Assembly (NCBI GenBank): GCA_964602845.1
Contig: CAZRSW010000019.1
Coordinates: 1 to 34,882 of the forward strand
Reading direction: 5' to 3'
DNA length: 34,882 nt
Source of the DNA: CAZRSW01 sp964602845
GTDB taxonomy: Bacteria > Chloroflexota > Dehalococcoidia > Lucifugimonadales > UBA826
Positions within the stretch are counted from its first letter, which is position 1. Each line of letters starts with the position of its first letter. The translations under genes and the position numbers were made by a program. The notes under the pieces were generated by a model. The model had not been told where the DNA came from. It saw nothing but the letters and a program-made list of their open reading frames with translations, and ran no database searches. This document shows positions 7,480-16,774 of the stretch, piece by piece.

Positions 7480-8853
7480 TTGGAAGATTCAAAACTTAAA
7501 TTTGAAGATATGGGGCTGTCCCCTAGAATATTATCCGCAATAGATACCGCCGGGTACGAATCACCCACCCCAATCCAGGATCAATCCATTCCAATCGCAA
7601 TGGAAGGCAAGGATTTACTAGGACTCGCCCAAACAGGAACAGGAAAGACAGCGGCATTTGCCATACCATTGCTTGAAAAATTGTTAGCTAACTCTGGGGA
7701 AAAGAAGGCCAATATTCGTGGTCGGCTTCCTGAGGTTTTGGTTATAGCCCCAACTAGAGAGTTGGCAGACCAAATAAATGAGTCAATAAGACAACTTGGT
7801 ATCTATACCAAGTTCAGTAGCCTCACCCTTTATGGGGGTGTGAACAAGAACCCTCAGGATGATCGATTATTGAAGGGGACAGATATAGTTGTTGCTTGTC
7901 CGGGACGGCTTTTGGACCACATCAGAGAAAAAACTATTGATGTTTCAAACATTCACACCCTGGTAATTGATGAAGCAGACACAATGTTTGACATGGGATT
8001 CCTTCCCGACATCCGCAAAATACTTTCCTATCTACCTGCTGACAAACAAACTTTGTTTTTTGCTGCGACCATGCCACCAGAGATCAGAACATTAACATCT
8101 GAAATTCTCCATGACCCAAAGAGCGTCCAAATAGGAACCATAGCGCCTGCTAAAACCGTTACTCATTCTCTCTATCCAACCACAGATAAGATGAAAAAAC
8201 GAATGATCCAGGCTTTGTTAGATCACACCGCTACAGGCCAGGTTATGATATTTACGAGAACGAAGAGACGGGCCCGGTTTCTATCAGAGGATCTCGACAA
8301 GACTGGATTTAGGGTTGCTCCTTTGCAGGGTAACATGTCGCAAAATAAGCGAAAACAGGCTATTAATGGGTTTAAATCAGGTAAATACGACATTTTGGTC
8401 GCCACAGACATTGCATCACGGGGCATAGACGTTTCAGAAGTAACCCACGTGATCAACTTCGACATGCCTAATACCGTTGATACCTACATACACAGAATAG
8501 GGAGGACGGGTAGGGCTACTAACACAGGCGAGGCTTTCACCTTCTGCACAGTAGAGGACGAACCTTTAATCAGGAGAGTAGAAAGAGTATTAGGGTCCAA
8601 AATCCAAAGGAGAGTCATCGAAGGGTTTGATTATGGAGGATTTTCCCCCACCACAAATGTATCCAACAGGGGCGAACATGATAAGCCTCATCAGAATGGG
8701 ACACGCAAACACGGAAACTCCTTCATAAGAAAGAATAGAGGACCAGCGCGTCACCCTAGAAACTCCCGCTTCCAGGGAAATAAAGAGGGGTCCCGCAGGG
8801 GAGAAGCTCCTCGACAAAAACATTTCAGGAAATCTTCTCGGGCTAACGGCTAG
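7480..8853 (+). CDS. DEAD-box ATP-dependent RNA helicase
   Basis: The 457-residue protein unwinds RNA using ATP and probably acts in ribosome assembly or RNA decay. The Q motif Gln is at about residue 33, motif I is QTGTGKTA at 51-58, PTREL at 91-95, DEAD at 164-167 and HRIGRTGR at 338-345. Two motifs are altered: CPGR at 140-143 replaces TPGR, and motif III is AAT (195-197) instead of SAT. The C-terminal 80 residues are basic and rich in Arg, Gly, Asn and Ser, which suits RNA binding. The start is TTG, chosen because GGAGG lies 9 bases before it and the Q motif follows at normal distance. The stop codon overlaps the stop of the convergent CocE-type gene. Confidence 0.93.
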   Translation: MEDSKLKFEDMGLSPRILSAIDTAGYESPTPIQDQSIPIAMEGKDLLGLAQTGTGKTAAFAIPLLEKLLANSGEKKANIRGRLPEVLVIAPTRELADQINESIRQLGIYTKFSSLTLYGGVNKNPQDDRLLKGTDIVVACPGRLLDHIREKTIDVSNIHTLVIDEADTMFDMGFLPDIRKILSYLPADKQTLFFAATMPPEIRTLTSEILHDPKSVQIGTIAPAKTVTHSLYPTTDKMKKRMIQALLDHTATGQVMIFTRTKRRARFLSEDLDKTGFRVAPLQGNMSQNKRKQAINGFKSGKYDILVATDIASRGIDVSEVTHVINFDMPNTVDTYIHRIGRTGRATNTGEAFTFCTVEDEPLIRRVERVLGSKIQRRVIEGFDYGGFSPTTNVSNRGEHDKPHQNGTRKHGNSFIRKNRGPARHPRNSRFQGNKEGSRRGEAPRQKHFRKSSRANG

Positions 8854-10772
8854 TTTTTAGTAGAGACCTCGGTTCTTATTAACGGCAACACCACCAGTGA
8901 GGGATATTGCCGGCAAAAGTATATAGTGTTATTAGCTTTGATCGTATTTTTGTGTCTCCCCATTTTTTCACCAGTATTAGGGTTAACATCAAATCTAGGA
9001 AAGTTGCTACTCGCGATATCAATGCGTATACAATGACCAGCTTTGAATAGATTACTAACTGGTGGCAATTCAAAACGGATTTCGCAAATTTCCCCTGGCG
9101 TCATCATTTCTGGTTTTAAAAATCCATTCCTGTAACGGGCCCGACGCACTGAGTCGGCCAAATTGAGATGATAACCTTCAGGATAGGAAGTGTTTGGTGG
9201 ATATATATCAAGAATTTTCACGGTGAAATCTGTATCAACCGCTGTAGAAGTTACCCAAAGGGCAACTTCTACCCCACCGGTCATTTCCACGTCGTATGGT
9301 AAGGGATTAGTCTGAAAACTTAGGATGTCAGGCCTGTCGGATAAAAGACCATATGGTTCATTGGTTCCAAATACTTCCGGAACCTCTTTTTGGTGTGCCC
9401 CCCCGTGTATGAACATCGATTGCATGTATTCCCGGGGATCTTCCTGAAAGGGATCGAAACCTGTTGGAAATTGGGACAGCTCTAATAACGCGCTAGTCGC
9501 CGATATTGTGGGTACAGGATTCTCTGGATCATGGGTATAGGTAGTCGAGTCACGATCGCTACATGGGGCATCCGTAGATAGAGATCCATCCTTATGCAAA
9601 TAATAATTTACATGCTTTGTTCTGGATAGCGGCCACTCATGTTCATCTCTCCATTTTCCTCCATGATTGAGTTTACCGTTTTTATTCTTTTCACCATCAC
9701 CCCCACCCATAACAAAAATCCTAACAGGCGGATCATGTTCTGCACCATTTGGGATATCTTTCAACCACCGATCGAACCACCGCAAACGTTGTGAACCGTA
9801 TCCTTCAGTTCCAAATGCAGCTTCTGGACCAAAATCAACATCACCTGCGTATGTGTCACCGCTCCTCCGTCCCCCATGATTCCAGGGGCCCATATCTAAT
9901 CTTTGGGGAGACGTGTTTTTTATTGACATCGCGTGATACTGGTTAGTAATGGCTACCGCAAATGGGTCATACCATCCTCCCGAAAAAACACCTGGTATAT
10001 CGGCAGCCTTGTCGAAGTGAGGTTCCTGGTTACAAGCCTCCATGTCCCAAAACTGATCGTACTCTCCTCGATAGTAATAATTAAAAAGGGTTTCTTCGAG
10101 ATTTGGCACTACTTTTAATGGGGTTTTCCCTGGCTCAAACGGCATGGCCTGTAATTGTTCACCGAGATTTTGCCATCCGTCCAGTATTATCTTTCTGAGA
10201 TCAACTTTGTCTCTGATCTCAGGTACATCGTGGGCATGCAGAAAAAGAGCAGCAAACATCCATAACGACATGCAACCCCCTTCTCGCGCCTCATGAGCAA
10301 AAATATTAGTGGGTGCAACATCCACCCATATCGCCTTGAGATGAGGAGGCTTCGTAAGAGAAGCCACAGTTTGTACGATTCCACCGTGAGAACTTCCAGT
10401 CATACCAACTCGTCCATTTGACCAAGATTGTGATGCGATCCACTCAATAGTGTCATATCCATCTTCCCCCTCGTGAGGGTTAGCTGTATGAAAATACTCT
10501 CCAACCCCTTCAGATTCCCCACGACCACGTAGATCTTGTACAACTACAGCATAGCCCCTTGAAGTAAAATAATTGGCAACCGGATCTACCCATAATGACT
10601 TAAACGTTTTTCCATAAGATGTTCTCCCCAGAATGCAGGGGAGCGGTTCGTCAATACGCCGGCCATTTATTGATGGGAAATAGATGTCCGATGCCAGGAG
10701 AACGCCATCCCGCATGGGTATCATTACGTCCTGTTGAAGGCTGATGCTGTAAGTAGGATCGCAAAGGCTCAT
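8850..10772 (-). CDS. CocE/NonD family hydrolase (X-Pro dipeptidyl-peptidase S15-like)
   Basis: The 640-residue protein has the two-part layout of the CocE/NonD family: an N-terminal alpha/beta-hydrolase domain and a C-terminal jelly-roll domain. The N-terminal part shows MRDGVLLASDIYFP (20-33), QDLRGRGES (79-87) and the nucleophile elbow G-S-S-H-G with Ser128. The acid and base of the triad probably lie in the SGGWYD and WNHGG segments in the middle. Family members hydrolyse esters (cocaine esterase), glutaryl-cephalosporins or X-Pro peptides; the substrate here is unknown. No signal peptide is visible, so it should be cytoplasmic. The ATG is preceded by AGGAG. It lies 224 bases downstream of hyuA on the same strand and may belong to the same amide/ester degrading group. 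Confidence 0.9.
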   Translation of the reverse strand: MSLCDPTYSISLQQDVMIPMRDGVLLASDIYFPSINGRRIDEPLPCILGRTSYGKTFKSLWVDPVANYFTSRGYAVVVQDLRGRGESEGVGEYFHTANPHEGEDGYDTIEWIASQSWSNGRVGMTGSSHGGIVQTVASLTKPPHLKAIWVDVAPTNIFAHEAREGGCMSLWMFAALFLHAHDVPEIRDKVDLRKIILDGWQNLGEQLQAMPFEPGKTPLKVVPNLEETLFNYYYRGEYDQFWDMEACNQEPHFDKAADIPGVFSGGWYDPFAVAITNQYHAMSIKNTSPQRLDMGPWNHGGRRSGDTYAGDVDFGPEAAFGTEGYGSQRLRWFDRWLKDIPNGAEHDPPVRIFVMGGGDGEKNKNGKLNHGGKWRDEHEWPLSRTKHVNYYLHKDGSLSTDAPCSDRDSTTYTHDPENPVPTISATSALLELSQFPTGFDPFQEDPREYMQSMFIHGGAHQKEVPEVFGTNEPYGLLSDRPDILSFQTNPLPYDVEMTGGVEVALWVTSTAVDTDFTVKILDIYPPNTSYPEGYHLNLADSVRRARYRNGFLKPEMMTPGEICEIRFELPPVSNLFKAGHCIRIDIASSNFPRFDVNPNTGEKMGRHKNTIKANNTIYFCRQYPSLVVLPLIRTEVSTKN

Positions 10773-10996
10773 AATAACTCCTAGGTGTCACGGCAAACTA
10801 TTGTAACGAGAGCCGTGTTAGTTTAGATCAAAGATATTCTGCGTCAGTAATAGGGCATGTTGCTATGCACAGCCGTAAATATACCAGCCATTTCCTTCAT
10901 TTGGCTTCGATTATTGTTCACGTATAGTTAGTCCGCCTTCATATTAACCTGCTTCCGGCGGATGTGTTTTCGAGGAAAAGGACAGAAAACTCTGGA

Positions 10997-13117
10997 TCAC
11001 AGCGATTTTTCGACAATCAAGTTGCCAAAATCATCGACAAGACAGGTGAACCCTGGATGAATGACGGTTGTTGAGTCTTTCTCTTCAATAACTGCTGGTC
11101 CTTCCACTACCCCGTCGACTGGAATTCGGTATCGATCGTATATTGGACATTCCGTCCAGCCCCCAGCCTCTTGGAAATACACCTGACGCGTACAGTCCAA
11201 CGCCTCTGACACCCGTTCACCACGAGAATCCAACTTACGTAATGCTGGCTTCTTAATGAGTCCAGTTACTGTCATTCGCAAATTCACAAACTCCACAGGC
11301 TCTTCAGGGGCCGTGAAACCGTAGGCCCGCTCATGCTCCAAATGGAACAAAGTGAGCACATTCCTCAGAGTATTACCATTCAATGGTTCTTCTGGAAGGG
11401 GAACTGTCAACTCAAAACTCTGACCATGGTATCTCATGTCAGCCGCCCGTCCGAAAGCCATATTTTCTGGAGGAGTTGACTCCCTAGCCAGAGCGTCTCG
11501 ACCCAATTCCCGCATTTTTAGGAACGCTCGTTCAACCGCTACCGGGTCCAATTCCTCCGCAATCCGAATCATAGTTACAGAAAAATCGTGTTTCAAGTCT
11601 GCTACCAGCAAACCCGTGGCTGAAAAAATACCAGGACTCAGAGGTATCAACAGTGTCGGAACTTCCGATTCAGCGGAAAGCCGATTAGCGTGTACCGGCC
11701 CTGCGCCACCAAACGCAATGAGAACAAAATCTCGGGGATCAAAACCGCGTTGAACCGACACCAATCGAAGGGCATTGACCATGGCTGAGTTACCTATTTC
11801 AATAATCCCGATAGCGGCAGCTTCCACAGTCATACCTAGCGGCTGAGCACAAGTCAAATCAATCGTACGACGTGCCGCTCCTGCATCCAAGGATATTTCC
11901 CCACCTAGAAAGTTACCCGGGTTTAATCGTCCTAATACCAAGTTCGCATCTGTAATGGTCGCTAAACCTCCGCCATTACCGTAGCATGCTGGTCCAGGAT
12001 CTGCTCCCACGGATTCGGGACCCACCCTTAGAACTCCTCCGTCATCGACCCAGGCTATAGAACCACCACCTGCTCCGATCTCAGCAAGATCTATCACGGG
12101 AGTCCTGATAGGGTACCCACTCGCACCGCCAAAAGCGCCGCTTGTGCGTGCAGCCTCGGCACCTACCTGGTAGTCTTTTGTTATCTCGGGAGTCCCATTT
12201 TGTATCAAACAAGCCTTAGCAGTGGTACCCCCCATATCGAATGACAAGACATTTTCGTAGCCAAGCGCATTGCCCAAATTCGCGGCCGCAACCGCCCCGG
12301 CTGCGGGTCCTGACTCAACCATAAATACCGGTTTCTCTCCAGCAGTTTTGAATGTCAGGACCCCACCACTACTTTGCATAACTAGCAATTCTGACTTAAA
12401 TCCTTCTGTCCTCAACCTGCTCTCGATATTGCCTAAGTAGTTACTAACAACCGGCCTGGTCGCAGCGTTGATCACAGTCGTGCTTGCCCTAAAGTATTCC
12501 CGGAATTCGGGTGCTATATCCGATGATAATGATACGATCGCTTCAGGGTATTCCTCGATAATTATTTCGCCAGCACGACGCTCATGATCAGAGTTAATAT
12601 ACGAATGTAAAAAACATACGGCTACCGATTCCACACCTCTATTTTTCAGGGATCGAGCAGCAGAACGAACAGATTCTTCGTCTAAAGACAACACCACATG
12701 CCCCCGAGAATCCATACGTTCAGGGATATCGAATGATAAATAGCGAGGGACCAGCGGTGGTGGTTTGATAAATTGCAGGTCATACAGCGTTGGTCTAATT
12801 TGGCGACCAATTTCTAGCATATCCCGGAAACCACTAGTTGTGATAAATCCCGTTCGGGCTATTTTCCCTTCTATAATTGCGTTAGTTGCGATAGTAGTCG
12901 CATGAACCAAATAGGCAATATCACTGGGAGAAATACCACTATCGGATAACAACCGTCTGACTGAATTCATAAAACCTTGGGACGGGTCATGTGGCGTGGT
13001 AGGTACTTTACCGGTAAATGATAAACCAGTTTCTTCATTTAACAGAATTGCGTCAGTAAACGTGCCTCCGATATCTATACCGAAGCGATAAATATCATTC
13101 CTCAATTTCGAACTCAT
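10997..13117 (-). CDS. hyuA: Hydantoinase/oxoprolinase subunit A
   Basis: This is the ATPase subunit of the N-methylhydantoinase/5-oxoprolinase/acetone-carboxylase superfamily. The first phosphate-binding motif GIDIGGTFTDA lies about 13 residues from the chosen start; the second, SFDMGGTTAK, is in the middle, followed by the acidic GGGSIAW and GADPGPACYG segments typical of HyuA. The family couples ATP hydrolysis to opening of a cyclic amide or to carboxylation; the exact substrate is not predictable. I chose ATG at 13117, which overlaps the hyuB end by 23 bases; a GTG at 13132 would overlap by 38. The overlap shows translational coupling with hyuB, so the two products should form one enzyme. 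Confidence 0.92.
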   Translation of the reverse strand: MSSKLRNDIYRFGIDIGGTFTDAILLNEETGLSFTGKVPTTPHDPSQGFMNSVRRLLSDSGISPSDIAYLVHATTIATNAIIEGKIARTGFITTSGFRDMLEIGRQIRPTLYDLQFIKPPPLVPRYLSFDIPERMDSRGHVVLSLDEESVRSAARSLKNRGVESVAVCFLHSYINSDHERRAGEIIIEEYPEAIVSLSSDIAPEFREYFRASTTVINAATRPVVSNYLGNIESRLRTEGFKSELLVMQSSGGVLTFKTAGEKPVFMVESGPAAGAVAAANLGNALGYENVLSFDMGGTTAKACLIQNGTPEITKDYQVGAEAARTSGAFGGASGYPIRTPVIDLAEIGAGGGSIAWVDDGGVLRVGPESVGADPGPACYGNGGGLATITDANLVLGRLNPGNFLGGEISLDAGAARRTIDLTCAQPLGMTVEAAAIGIIEIGNSAMVNALRLVSVQRGFDPRDFVLIAFGGAGPVHANRLSAESEVPTLLIPLSPGIFSATGLLVADLKHDFSVTMIRIAEELDPVAVERAFLKMRELGRDALARESTPPENMAFGRAADMRYHGQSFELTVPLPEEPLNGNTLRNVLTLFHLEHERAYGFTAPEEPVEFVNLRMTVTGLIKKPALRKLDSRGERVSEALDCTRQVYFQEAGGWTECPIYDRYRIPVDGVVEGPAVIEEKDSTTVIHPGFTCLVDDFGNLIVEKSL

Positions 13118-14864
13118 TCTGTTTGCTTTCACGGAGACGAGCTGTGGCTGGCCAGTCTAGCTGAGTTGTCTCATCGTCCACCACTACCTGATAGATCGTA
13201 CGTGCTCTGTCGAGGCTCACTTTACCATCAAGCACATCTTTGGCCACCATCTCAGGATCACGTTGTTCAGGAGATCCATAACCACCGCCACCTGGGGTTT
13301 GAAAACTTACTGTGTCTCCTGGAACTAATTGAGTAATGGACTTGGATGTAAGCGCTGTGGCATCACAATCAGGATTTAAAATGTAAAACGCCTTACGCCC
13401 ACTTTTCCCTCCAAATAAGCCATGGGGACCCCGAATGTCTCTGTCAGAAAGGATGGTAAATGTCGCAGAATCATAAGGGAAATAATAATCACGGCGAAGA
13501 CCCAGTCCTCCCCGATACTTACCGGCACCCTCCGAGTCGTTTATAAGTTCTAATCGGGTAATGCGCACCGGAAAATGAGATTCGATCTCCTCAACTGGCG
13601 CGTTCTCCGTATTCTGGCCATGCCCCTGGACGGCATCGGGTCCATCTTCCGTGGCTCGGCCTCCATAGCCGCCAGCGAGGGCTTCATAATTGCAATGATA
13701 TTCACCCGTTTCCGAGTCAACAAGCCCAAATCCCACTTGAGCCATGGTAGCCTTACAGCCAGCTGCTACTGTCTCGGGTAACGCATTAGATAAAGCTAGG
13801 AAAATGGTATCGTTAACTCGAACCTGCGTTTCCCAACCGCCAACGACCGCACCTGGATGTACTGCATTTACGACAGTACCGGAGGGTGCATTCATTCGGA
13901 CAAATTTATAAAACCCGTAATTTATCGGTAGGTCTTTGTCCAGCAGAGCCCTTAAAACATATGCACATGCAGCAAAGGTCATAGCATATGTTGAGTTTAC
14001 GGGCGCTCGACGTTGAACATCGCACCCATCGAAATCAAAAAAAACACCTTCCTCATCGACAGTAACCTTTACGCATAAATTGACGACTTCATCAGTAAAT
14101 CCGTCGAAATCAACGAAACTTTCGGCTTTATATGTACCACGTGGGAGTTTCTTTATTCCTGACTCTGTCCTGCGGCTTGTATAATCAAGAAGAGCGTTCA
14201 CATATCGAATAAACTCAGACAACCCATACTTGTCTATGAGCAGGCCTACTCTCTTCGCACCAGCATAATTAGCAGCTATTTGGGCTCTAAAATCACCTGC
14301 AGTCACTCGTTTAGATCTGATTTGAGCCAATAACAGATCAAACACATCTTTAACAATTTCACCTCGCTTCACCAGCTTGACTGGTGGTATGATAACGCCC
14401 TCCTGAAAAATCTCCCGGAACGGCCCTATACTTGCCGGAGCTCCACCACCAACATCCACGTGATGGGCGAGAGAACAGACGTACCCTACCAATTGCCCTG
14501 AATGGTGTACAGGGGCAAAAACCGTGACATCGTTCAGATGACTACCACCACCGTAAGGATCGTTAACTACAATCATGTCGCCCGGCTCTATCCGATCAGA
14601 TCCATATCTCTGCACTGAAGTTGGTATAAGTTCCACAAACGATCCTAGATGCACAGGTTGAGAAAACGCCTGTGCGACCGACCGGAGATCTTTATCGAAA
14701 AAGGCACAAGAAAAATCTTGCCTCGTCTTAACATTTGTCGAATAAGCACTACGCCTCAATGTAGTCGCCATTTCTTCTGTGGCCATCGTCAAGGCATTTC
14801 GGATAACCTCGAACTTTACTGGATCTATGTCAGTTGCCAAAGTGTTTTCATAGCTCCTGTTCAC
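13095..14864 (-). CDS. hyuB: Hydantoinase/oxoprolinase subunit B
   Basis: The 589-residue protein is the second subunit of a HyuA/HyuB-type ATP-dependent hydrolase. Typical blocks are DPVKFEVIRNAL near the N-terminus, DPYGGGSHLNDVTVF at about residues 104-118, and the glycine-rich GGAGKYRGGLGLRR-like block (here SEGAGKYRGGLG) and PGGGGYGSPEQRD near the C-terminus. Conserved Asp and His residues of these blocks bind metal in characterised relatives. The frame opens at GTG 14864; a TTG at 14840 behind AGGAG is a plausible alternative start. It is the first gene of hyuB-hyuA; this order is common. A candidate promoter lies just upstream. Confidence 0.92.
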   Translation of the reverse strand: MNRSYENTLATDIDPVKFEVIRNALTMATEEMATTLRRSAYSTNVKTRQDFSCAFFDKDLRSVAQAFSQPVHLGSFVELIPTSVQRYGSDRIEPGDMIVVNDPYGGGSHLNDVTVFAPVHHSGQLVGYVCSLAHHVDVGGGAPASIGPFREIFQEGVIIPPVKLVKRGEIVKDVFDLLLAQIRSKRVTAGDFRAQIAANYAGAKRVGLLIDKYGLSEFIRYVNALLDYTSRRTESGIKKLPRGTYKAESFVDFDGFTDEVVNLCVKVTVDEEGVFFDFDGCDVQRRAPVNSTYAMTFAACAYVLRALLDKDLPINYGFYKFVRMNAPSGTVVNAVHPGAVVGGWETQVRVNDTIFLALSNALPETVAAGCKATMAQVGFGLVDSETGEYHCNYEALAGGYGGRATEDGPDAVQGHGQNTENAPVEEIESHFPVRITRLELINDSEGAGKYRGGLGLRRDYYFPYDSATFTILSDRDIRGPHGLFGGKSGRKAFYILNPDCDATALTSKSITQLVPGDTVSFQTPGGGGYGSPEQRDPEMVAKDVLDGKVSLDRARTIYQVVVDDETTQLDWPATARLRESKQNEFEIEE

Positions 14865-14892
14865 TCTTTGATTTATTGGATTGTAACCAATC

Positions 14893-14920
14893 TAGATATA
14901 TCCCATAAACTGCTGGTCAA
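14893..14920 (-). promoter_or_regulatory. Candidate promoter of hyuBA
   Basis: Reading the minus strand, TTGACC (14920-14915) and TATCTA (14898-14893) are separated by 16 bases. The -35 is good, the -10 is moderate. Transcription would begin about 20 bases before the hyuB start. Confidence 0.4.
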
Positions 14921-15097
14921 AAGTAGTCACCAGCCAGTATAGGATCTCTCATAAGAAGAAATCAAATTCCCATATATGGAAACCATCTAAGCTGAAGTAG
15001 GGTGATAGTAAATTCGCGATTGCCCTACATAGGATCCGAGGTTAATTGTGCGCCGGCACCAAATCACGGCGAACCAATCAGAGGCTCGTAAGCCCCA

Positions 15098-15116
15098 TTA
15101 CATGGCTACTATGTAA
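15098..15116. repeat. Inverted repeat TTACAT-N7-ATGTAA
   Basis: Two perfect 6-base arms are separated by 7 bases (GGCTACT). The size and spacing resemble a binding site for a dimeric repressor. It lies between divergent genes, 138 bases before the secreted protein gene. No regulator gene is nearby, so its role is unknown. Confidence 0.4.
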
Positions 15117-15253
15117 CACCATCTATTGTACAAGTGTGGTCTGGCTCAAGCATTAAGTAGGCAAAGCATGGCTGAATATACGAACGGGAATCAGTGGGAT
15201 AAGTGTTACAATTATGTTAACAAGACAGAACCCTATTAGGGAGGATATCGGAA

Positions 15254-15769
15254 ATGAGGAAACTACGAATCGTCATACCGATAGTAGTGTCAATGGTGGC
15301 AATAGCAGCTATCGGGTTTAGCGTTGTCCTTGCCCAGGAAAACGACAACTCCAGCGCCAGCAGGCTGGCCATCAGGGTAGCAGAAATATTAGGATTGGAT
15401 GCCGTTGCCGTCGATGATGCGATAAACCAAGCCCGGGAAGAAATCAGAGATGAAGCCGTCAAGAAAAAGCTCGATTCCCTTGTCGAAAAAGGCAAGTTAA
15501 CCCAGGAGCAAGCCGACAAGCACCGCAACTGGATGCATTCCAAATTTGAAGGTGTTCCACCAACTGGAAAACAGTCCTTTGGGAAAAAGAAACATCATAA
15601 GGGCTGGAAAGACTACGGTAGTCTACATCGTCATAAAAACGACTTCAAAGGAGATTATTCCTTAGAAGAAATTCGGATGAAATTGAACGCTATGATCGAG
15701 AATGGGAATATAACACAGGAACAAGCGGCATCCAAACTAAAGTGGCTACAAAACGCTAGATCTGATTAA
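15254..15769 (+). CDS. Small secreted protein with two copies of a helical repeat
   Basis: The 171-residue product has a signal peptide: MRK, a hydrophobic stretch to residue 26, and a likely cleavage after VLA at 25-27. The mature part has two copies of a short helical unit, roughly K-L-x-x-[LM]-[VI]-E-x-G-x-[LI]-T-Q-E-Q-A, at residues 72-88 and 143-159. A Lys/His-rich stretch (about 107-132, with KKKHHK and HRHK) lies between them and could bind metal or anionic polymers. The repeat resembles small exported proteins of the DUF2680 kind, but I cannot assign a family with certainty. The ATG is preceded by GGAGG. It stands alone, convergent with the AAC(3)-like gene 17 bases away. Function unknown. 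Confidence 0.8.
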   Translation: MRKLRIVIPIVVSMVAIAAIGFSVVLAQENDNSSASRLAIRVAEILGLDAVAVDDAINQAREEIRDEAVKKKLDSLVEKGKLTQEQADKHRNWMHSKFEGVPPTGKQSFGKKKHHKGWKDYGSLHRHKNDFKGDYSLEEIRMKLNAMIENGNITQEQAASKLKWLQNARSD

Positions 15770-15781
15770 GTTATACACCTC

Positions 15782-15795
15782 ACGGATCAATCCGT
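15782..15795. repeat. Short inverted repeat between convergent genes
   Basis: ACGGAT and ATCCGT are perfect complements separated by CA. The site overlaps the stop codon of the minus-strand gene and follows the plus-strand gene by 12 bases. It could pause transcription from both sides, but there is no T-tract, so terminator activity is uncertain. Confidence 0.35.
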
Positions 15796-16611
15796 ACATT
15801 CACCAATAATCGGCCCCCCAGCGATCGAATCCGAACACCTTTCACATCCAGATCTTTCACAAGAAGTAACGTATGGATCTCGTGAAATTGCAGATGTGAA
15901 ACAACGGAGCGCGGGCATAGCTGGCAGAATTCTCCAAGAACTCGCGCCAACCATTAGATTACTCCCTATGGATGCAACTGAATCATTTAACTTGTCAAAC
16001 CCCATAGAACAACTACCCACCGTAATCTCATCAATCTGACCAGATGGCCCTTTTGCCCATCGACGGAACAACTCTCTTCCAGCAAGTTTCTCCGCAAGAT
16101 GAATAGCTGTTAAGGCAGTAAATCCTACTCCCATAAGCACAAACTTGCCCCCTAAATTAGCTAGTTTTTGGATCGGTGCGTACACCTCCAGGGATGTTTG
16201 GCCACAAATAATTTCCCTCGCTAGAGGTCCGAGAGCTGACATCGAATTAGTTGGATGAGAACCTCGTATTCTGTTTCTCCTACCTAGCAAAGTAGAAGGG
16301 ATCACACCCATCCCCGGAGAAACATAGTTCAGTAGAGGGTCAAAGATGTCTGATCGAACACCGACTGCTTTATCATCGTAGTTCCAAGCATTTCTAGGCA
16401 GGCGCCGTTTAGCCGGCGCTTGGAGTTCGAAATCAGATGTGAAAGTTGGTACAACCACTGTGCATCCCGCCTCCAGCAACCCATCGACAATAGTATCTGC
16501 ACCATCTTCGACACAACCAAATGAGCTCAATGATGAGTGTACAAATATCGGAAGATCTGTAAGGCCTGCTACACGAGCACCCTCGATAACGTCCTCAACA
16601 CTTACTATCAA
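15787..16611 (-). CDS. AAC(3)-fold acetyltransferase (Antibiotic_NAT family)
   Basis: The 274-residue protein belongs to the aminoglycoside 3-N-acetyltransferase fold family. Typical blocks are FVHSSLSSFG (23-32), VVVPTFTSDF (52-61) and GSHPTNSMSALG, whose His and Ser/Asn contact acetyl-CoA and substrate in characterised members. The C-terminus has Cys251, Cys256, Cys259 and Cys272 in a C-x4-C-x2-C pattern, seen in environmental members and possibly metal binding. Many relatives act on natural products or metabolites and do not give resistance, so no drug phenotype should be inferred. The frame opens at TTG 16611 behind GAAGG. It lies 163 bases downstream of the TPP enzyme gene on the same strand and may be co-transcribed. 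Confidence 0.85.
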   Translation of the reverse strand: MIVSVEDVIEGARVAGLTDLPIFVHSSLSSFGCVEDGADTIVDGLLEAGCTVVVPTFTSDFELQAPAKRRLPRNAWNYDDKAVGVRSDIFDPLLNYVSPGMGVIPSTLLGRRNRIRGSHPTNSMSALGPLAREIICGQTSLEVYAPIQKLANLGGKFVLMGVGFTALTAIHLAEKLAGRELFRRWAKGPSGQIDEITVGSCSMGFDKLNDSVASIGSNLMVGASSWRILPAMPALRCFTSAISRDPYVTSCERSGCERCSDSIAGGPIIGECTD

Positions 16612-16774
16612 ACTATGCCGCCTTCAACACTCTGGAAACCAGACCTTCATCTGTGCGATATTTGAATCCCGCAAATATCGCTGAATTACTGATCCTTCTT
16701 TCCATCCACACCAAAAGTTTGCTAGAAGTCACAAAATCACAGCCGAATAAAAATACCTCTGCCTTGATAGAGTG

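Larger units (their letters stand above)
14865..15253. other. Divergent intergenic region, 389 bases, no gene seen
   Basis: This region lies between hyuB (leftward) and the small secreted protein (rightward). It holds the candidate hyuBA promoter and an inverted repeat at 15098-15116. No coding frame with a ribosome site and no tRNA-like fold was seen. Confidence 0.6.

Noticed and set aside
10932..10962. Inverted repeat TCCGCC / GGCGGA with a 19-base loop downstream of hyuA
   Set aside because: The loop is large and no T-tract follows on the minus strand, so a terminator cannot be supported.
15217..15543. 108-codon minus-strand frame opposite the small secreted protein
   Set aside because: The plus-strand gene has a strong ribosome site, a signal peptide and an internal repeat; the antisense frame is Ser-rich and has none of these.
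15787..16611. Reading the AAC(3)-like gene as an antibiotic resistance gene
   Set aside because: Fold-family membership alone does not show resistance; the context is metabolic and there is no mobile element.
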